NCBI GenBank assembly: GCA_003487805.1
Contig: DNNE01000156.1
Location: 1 to 6,271, forward strand
Length of the DNA stretch: 6,271 bases
DNA from: Blastocatellia bacterium
GTDB lineage: Bacteria > Acidobacteriota > Blastocatellia > Pyrinomonadales > Pyrinomonadaceae
Direction of reading: 5' to 3'
Shown: positions 1 to 4,300 of the stretch, in pieces
Layout: every line of letters starts with the position of its first letter
How positions within the stretch are numbered: position 1 is the first letter of the stretch
Made by a program: the position numbers and the translations under genes
Notes under the pieces: model-generated
Told to the model about the DNA's origin: nothing
Seen by the model: the letters and a program-made list of their open reading frames with translations, nothing else
Databases searched by the model: none

Positions 1-19
1 TTCTTCCTTTCGATCGAGT
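1..19. repeat. Left copy of 19-bp terminal direct repeat
   Basis: The bases TTCTTCCTTTCGATCGAGT are identical to the last 19 bases of the window. The repeat reaches both ends exactly and encodes FFLSIE plus the first base of the next codon, in the same frame in both copies. Either the window is circular (6252 unique bases), or its two ends lie in the same conserved motif of two DUF4214 paralogues. Confidence 0.97.
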
Positions 20-738
20 TCAAACAGACAGGCTATCTCGTAATTCGTGCACACAAAGCCGGATTTGGAAATGGCAAGGGCACACCCCGTTACCCGGTGT
101 TCCTGCGGGATCAGCGCGAGATAACGAACGGTGTAATCGTGGGCCAGGGTAATTGGCAGGCCCAACTGGATGCCAACAAACAAGCCTTCCTGCAGGACTT
201 TGTTTCGCGTTCTGAGTTCACTTCGCAGGCGTCGTTCGCTCCGGGCGTTGCCGCTGCGACTTACGTTGACGCGTTATTTGCCAACAGCAGCGTGACCCCA
301 ACTTCATCAGAACGGAGTGCGGCGATTTCGGCTTATGGCAGTGGTGACACTGCCGGCCGGGCGGCCGCGTTGAAGAGCGTGGTTGAGAGCGGGTCGGTCT
401 TTAACAAGCTCTACAACGATTCGTTCGTGCTGATGCAGTACTTCGGTTACCTGCGACGCAATCCTGACGACGCGCCCGATAACAATTTCTCCGGCTACGA
501 TTTCTGGCTGGCGAAACTCAACTCGGTCAGTCAGGCCGGCGAGGACATGCGCGACGATACGCAAGCGCAACATCGCTCTGAAAAGGCTGAGATGATTCGC
601 GCGTTCATCGAATCGACTGAGTACCGCCAGAGGTTCGGCGGTAGCCCGAGCGGAAATCAATTCGCGCAGGATGATGGCCAGGTCGCTCGCTTCTTGAAAG
701 GGATTGTTAGATTCGCATTCTTCGGCGACGCGGGATAA
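1..738 (+). CDS. DUF4214-domain protein, C-terminal part (5' end outside linear window)
   Basis: The frame is open from base 1 to the TAA at 736-738, giving 245 residues. The GTG at 97 is an internal valine and not a start, because conserved family sequence (FFLSIEF, then QTGYLVIR, then KAGFGNGKGTP) lies upstream of it. The protein matches the C-terminal DUF4214 module of secreted Acidobacteriota proteins: ANKQAFLQDFVSRSEF, TYVDALFANSSVTP, FVLMQYFGYLRRNPDDAP, GYDFWLAKLN and the closing EYRQRFG. The function of DUF4214 is not established; it is a helical, repeat-like module, usually at the end of large exported proteins. A polar stretch (about bases 520-590, SQAGEDMRDDTQAQHRSE) sits between the FWLAKLN helix and EMIRAFIESTEYRQRFG, where I expect only a short loop. 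If the window ends are joined, this is the C terminus of the M36 protease starting at 1300. Otherwise it is the end of a neighbouring paralogue. Confidence 0.93.
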   Translation, partial: FFLSIEFKQTGYLVIRAHKAGFGNGKGTPRYPVFLRDQREITNGVIVGQGNWQAQLDANKQAFLQDFVSRSEFTSQASFAPGVAAATYVDALFANSSVTPTSSERSAAISAYGSGDTAGRAAALKSVVESGSVFNKLYNDSFVLMQYFGYLRRNPDDAPDNNFSGYDFWLAKLNSVSQAGEDMRDDTQAQHRSEKAEMIRAFIESTEYRQRFGGSPSGNQFAQDDGQVARFLKGIVRFAFFGDAG

Positions 739-755
739 TTCGCAAGGCGTATGCA

Positions 756-852
756 GGAGGTCAGTAACTGACTGGAGCGCAACCGGGACGCTTGCGCTCC
801 AGTCGGTAAACGACCCACCCGCTCACGCAGGTGGTACTGACTGCCCTTTTTT
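756..852 (+). terminator. Probable intrinsic terminator after the DUF4214 reading frame
   Basis: The branched structure at 760-841 is followed by TTTTTT at 847-852. The closing stem can extend outward by G759-T842 and, past one mismatch, by 756-757 with 844-845, which brings the paired region to within one base of the T run. It lies just downstream of the stop codon at 736-738, as expected for a + strand terminator. A three-way junction is not the classical single hairpin, so the terminator role is inferred; hairpin 1 alone lacks a T run. Confidence 0.6.
760..841 (+). repeat. Compact three-way-junction inverted-repeat element
   Basis: Three nested or adjacent inverted repeats fit together with almost no unpaired bases. 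The closing stem is GTCAGTA (760-766) with TACTGAC (835-841). Hairpin 1 pairs 767-782 with 792-807: 16 pairs including one G-T, with core ACTGGAGCGCAA/TTGCGCTCCAGT and a 9-nt loop. Hairpin 2 pairs 815-822 with 827-834, with one C/A mismatch and loop TCAC. Hairpin 1 abuts the left arm of the closing stem and hairpin 2 abuts the right arm. The only unpaired linker is 808-814. It starts 21 bases after the stop codon. The form suggests a dispersed intergenic (REP/BIME-like) element, but copy number cannot be judged from one window. Confidence 0.8.
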
Positions 853-923
853 CGTTGTCGTTTTTCTCCTTCCTCATAAACCAAACTCTGACCTAAAACG
901 GGAATTCAACCTTACCCGCAATC

Positions 924-952
924 TTGCGATTCGATTTCCTTCGCATGATAAA
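924..952 (+). promoter_or_regulatory. Possible sigma-70-type promoter for the small-protein/protease operon
   Basis: TTGCGA (924-929, 4 of 6 to TTGACA) and GATAAA (947-952, 4 of 6 to TATAAT) are separated by 17 bases. The segment lies after the upstream terminator and about 130 bases before the small gene, so placement is sensible. Promoter consensus in this phylum is poorly defined and 4/6 matches are common by chance. Confidence 0.3.
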
Positions 953-959
953 AATGCGA
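941..959. repeat. Inverted repeat around the possible -10 box
   Basis: TCGCAT (941-946) and ATGCGA (954-959) are perfect inverted repeats separated by the A-rich GATAAAA, which contains the possible -10 element. It could be a small operator, or a hairpin at the very 5' end of the transcript. Six pairs is short, so chance is not excluded. Confidence 0.3.
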
Positions 960-1030
960 CGCGTCCCGCCAGCCCTGGATTCTCAAGTTTTTCTCAACCC
1001 CTCCGATCAATTATCGCGGACGTTCAAGGC

Positions 1031-1051
1031 AGGTTCTCCCCAGAACTTTTT
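1031..1051 (+). promoter_or_regulatory. Small terminator/attenuator-like hairpin in the leader
   Basis: GTTCT (1033-1037) pairs with AGAAC (1042-1046) across a CCCC loop, extendable by G1032-T1047 and A1031-T1048, and is followed by a T run ending at 1051. The shape is that of a weak intrinsic terminator, placed 23 bases before the Shine-Dalgarno of the small gene. The stem is short and AT-rich, so any attenuation role is speculative. Confidence 0.3.
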
Positions 1052-1073
1052 CGCTGACATTGACTGCAACATT

Positions 1074-1079
1074 GGGAGG
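1074..1079 (+). promoter_or_regulatory. Shine-Dalgarno for the 72-residue protein
   Basis: GGGAGG lies 5 bases before the ATG at 1085. This strong, well-spaced site supports translation of the small gene and decides its start over other in-frame or overlapping ATGs nearby. Confidence 0.75.
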
Positions 1080-1084
1080 CACTC

Positions 1085-1303
1085 ATGCGCAACAATCAAC
1101 GCCACAGCAGAATTCATACGTTGTTATTCATCCTCTTCTGCATAGCTTTGGCGGTCATGGCTTCAGCGGCGACGTTTCGCCGCGGGCGCGCCGCGAGGTC
1201 CTCGTACTCCGGACAGGCTCCGGGCACACCGACAACCTGGATAAGTACCGCGCGGTCGGATGGAAGCGATGAACAATCGCTTCGTTCAAGGAGGGCAATA
1301 TGA
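1085..1303 (+). CDS. Small exported or membrane-anchored protein of unknown function, coupled to the protease
   Basis: This is a 72-residue frame with stop TGA at 1301-1303. I do not recognise the protein. Residues 1-12 are basic and polar (MRNNQRHSRIHT). They are followed by a hydrophobic core of about 16 residues (LLFILFCIALAVMASA) with an A-S-A site suitable for signal peptidase I near residue 28. There is no lipobox: the Cys follows Phe. The remainder, about 43 residues, is Arg- and Ser-rich with no recognisable domain. Its stop overlaps the protease start as ATGA (1300-1303), which usually means translational coupling. Its N terminus resembles that of the protease (see findings), so it may be a diverged duplicate of the leader, a secreted accessory peptide, or simply a leader ORF that tunes protease translation. 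The good ribosome site, export signal and ATGA junction argue that it is translated. With no family match, it could still be a chance frame. Confidence 0.6.
   Translation: MRNNQRHSRIHTLLFILFCIALAVMASAATFRRGRAARSSYSGQAPGTPTTWISTARSDGSDEQSLRSRRAI
1288..1295 (+). promoter_or_regulatory. Shine-Dalgarno for the M36 protease
   Basis: AAGGAGGG sits just before the ATG at 1300, with 4-5 bases between, and lies inside the last codons of the small gene. It fixes the protease start at 1300 rather than at the in-frame ATG at 1333, which would remove the basic n-region of the signal peptide. Confidence 0.85.
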
Positions 1304-4300
1304 TTAATAAGCGTCAAAGAATCTCGCGAACGATGTGGTTGGGATCGTTAACCCTGGTCGTTATCGCACTCGCAGTTTTTGCGCCCGTCATTCTCGTTTC
1401 TGCCAAACGGTCATCATCGAATCCGGCGCCTACGGCATCGCAGCGTCAGTTGCCGAGCACGTTCGACGTGCGCGGACCCGACGGCGTGCCCCGAGGCACC
1501 AACTTACGTCAGCCAACTGCTGCGCAATTGAAAGCGATTGCTTCTTTGCAAACGCTGATCGGATCGAATATCCAGGTGCGCTACAACGGGCTGACGGGAA
1601 CGCCCAGCCACTTATTCAGTCTCTCGGGATATCTTTCCGCCCCGTCGAACGACGCGCCGGAAACCATCGCGCGCAATTTTCTCAACCAGTGGAAGGGAAT
1701 CTTTCGTTTCAGCCAGAATGATCTCAATAATTTGCGATTAAAGAGCCGGGCGACTGTTCCTGATCTCGGAGTGACCATCCTGAGCTTTGAGCAGCAAGCA
1801 GCAGGATTATCCGTCTATCACGGCGATGTGCTCGTGAACGTCAACCGCGTCGGACGCGTGATCGATGTAGGCAGCGAGAGCTATCCTCAGTTGCAGATCA
1901 CGCCAGGCTTTACCCTAAGCTCGGCGCAAGCCATCGTCTCAGCGACTAACAGCCTGGGTATGAGTTTCAGCCCACAACCGCAAGGCACCAAACAAGTCTT
2001 AAACTCCTTTGGCGATCTGACGCCGACCTACGAGACCGGTGACTTGTTCAGCGGCGATGGGGTCGCTGTAACTGGCGAAATAGTTGTCACGAAGGTCGCG
2101 TTTCCGATGGGAGACACGGCGCGGCCTGCTTACAAGTTCGCGTTGACTACTCCGCAACTCGAAGGCATCACCTGGATGAATATCGTTGATGCCCAAAGCG
2201 GACAGGTGTTGCGACGCGAGAGTCTCACGGCCTTTCGTGGGAAAGAAAATGCGAAGCAGCAACCTGGAGCATCTGCTCCGGATGCGAACCTCGGTCCGCC
2301 GGGAGGCGGCACGGGCCCCGGCCGGCTGCCAACATTTCGACCGGATGTTCAGGATCTGGTTGAGGCACTGAACAGCGCTGGCACAGCCCGCGGTCCAGTC
2401 TTCGACGCTGTACCAACTTCGATGTCTGGCCCCGCCGGCGCCGGTCGTCCCGCCGCGCCTGGCACGCCGCCGACCTATCAGTCGGAAGCAACCCTGAGCA
2501 ATCCATTCAGGCTGAGCCTGGTGAACGGACGCAACATGCATCCGCTTGTTTATGCGCTTCCGCTTGGGCAAGTGACGCGCGGTTTTCCTGATGCGTTCAA
2601 CCCGTCGAATGAATCTCCATTCGGCTGGTTCTATCTGCCAACTGGTGTGGGCGGAACTGAGATCACTTCACCCGACGCCAATCGTGCCACGACACGGGCC
2701 TATGGCTATCAAATGGCCGCCGAAGCAAAGTCGCGCAACGATCACACGAACTCACCAAACGGCGACGGCGATCAACCTTTCTCAGCAACGCTGACAATGC
2801 TGGGTGCGCCCAAAGCGCTGAAGGATGGACGGACGCTCTCACAGGTCTTTCAGTCGAATTACACCGAAGGGAATAACATCAACGTCTCGGACGATCACGC
2901 AAACGATAACGAAACGACCCAGGGTGCGCGCGGCTTTAGTGCGACCCGGCAGTTCACCTCAAGTCTTTTCGCTTATAAAGACAGCTATGAGTTTGGCGGC
3001 ACGGACGCTACGTCACAAGATCCCAATACCGCGGGGCCTTGCGCACCACTTGGTCCGTGCGTAGTCACCTTCCCGGCGTCGACCTTGCCCGATATCTATC
3101 CGGGCGCGGTCAACCTTTTCTACTTCAACAATCTGATTCACGATTATCTTTACAGCATCGGCTTCACTGAACCGCTGTGGAATTTTCAACAGGATAATTT
3201 TGGCAACGGTGGCGCGGGCAGTGATGGCATCAGCGCCAACCTGCAGGATGGTTCGGGAACCGACAATTCAAACTTCAGCACGAGCGATGACGGCAGCTAT
3301 CCGCGCATGCAGATGTACATCTTTACTGACGGCAGCTTTCGCCGTTCGGATGGCTCGCTCGATTTCGCGGTCGTGGCGCACGAGCATTACCACGGTGTCT
3401 CTACCCGTTCAGTCGGCAAAGGCGCATCAGGTTGTCTCGGCCTTGGATTAGTTGGTGAACCGAGCGGACAAGGTGAAGGCTGGTCCGACTATAACGCTAT
3501 CTCGCTGACCGACAATGATGCCGTGGGCGAGTACGTCACGGGTGATTTTGCGCGCGCGATCCGCCGGCTGCCTTACACCAACTATCGCTGGTCTTACGGT
3601 TCCGTCAATGGGACTACATTGAATCGGCGCGATCAGGGGACCGGCGATGTCGTCGTTGGCGGTATTCCGTTCGAGGCACATGACACCGGCGAGCTTTGGG
3701 CGGCGACTTTGTGGGACATGCGCGAACTGCTGATCATGAAGAACTCAAATGGGGTCTTTTTTGACGGCGCGCGGCGACTGGGAAGCGGGACAAAGTATTT
3801 CGTTGGTTATCATCAGGTGCAATCGGTCGATGCAAATCATCCCATCGACTATCGCGCCTCATTCAACGATTCTAACGGCACGACCGCGACGATTAATGCC
3901 AGCGCGCACTTTGTGCGTCCGGGACTGATTGCGACCGAGATCAGCACGCTCGGCAATCGCAAAGGTCCTTTGGCCACCGCGCTGGTTAACGGCGCCCGGC
4001 TTTCCGATCTGCTGGTGCTCCGCGGCATGCAACTCGAACCTTGTAATCCTTCTTTCGTTGATTCGCGCGATGCGATCCTACTGGCGGACCGCGAATTAAA
4101 CGGTGGCGAGAACCAGGCGATGATCTGGCGCGCGTTCGCCAGTCACGGCGTCGGACAGAACGCTACTTCGACCACTTCAAGCGATCCCAGTGGCACCAAC
4201 GGGGCGGTCGTCGTCGAAGACTTTACAGTTCCCGCGGGTGTTACGCAGTGCGAGACTCTGGGCCCCCTCGCACAGCCAGCCTTCATTCTTTCCAACACGC

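Larger units (their letters stand above)
853..1084. other. Intergenic region and leader, no gene seen
   Basis: No convincing reading frame lies here; frames crossing it start inside the upstream gene or run through the terminator. It holds a possible promoter (924-952), an inverted repeat (941-959), a small terminator-like hairpin (1031-1051) and the Shine-Dalgarno for the small gene (1074-1079). A short direct repeat, TTCTCAA, occurs twice around 980-997. No RNA gene was recognised. Confidence 0.6.

Noticed and set aside
97..738. Treating GTG at 97 as the true start of a 213-residue gene
   Set aside because: The frame is open to base 1 and the residues before 97 are conserved DUF4214 sequence. 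No ribosome site precedes 97.
760..841. tRNA or other known small RNA from the cloverleaf-like fold
   Set aside because: It has three arms only, no anticodon arm or T-loop motif, and a 16-pair hairpin unlike any tRNA arm.
704..1057. 117-residue + frame crossing the gene end and the structured element
   Set aside because: It starts inside the DUF4214 gene, runs through the probable terminator and has no ribosome site or domain.
1335..1721. 128-residue + frame overlapping the start of the protease
   Set aside because: The main frame has the Shine-Dalgarno, signal peptide and propeptide; this frame is out of phase and featureless.
1999..2571. 190-residue frame on the - strand
   Set aside because: It lies wholly inside the protease propeptide region, has no recognisable domain and shows an Arg-rich composition typical of antisense frames in GC-rich genes.
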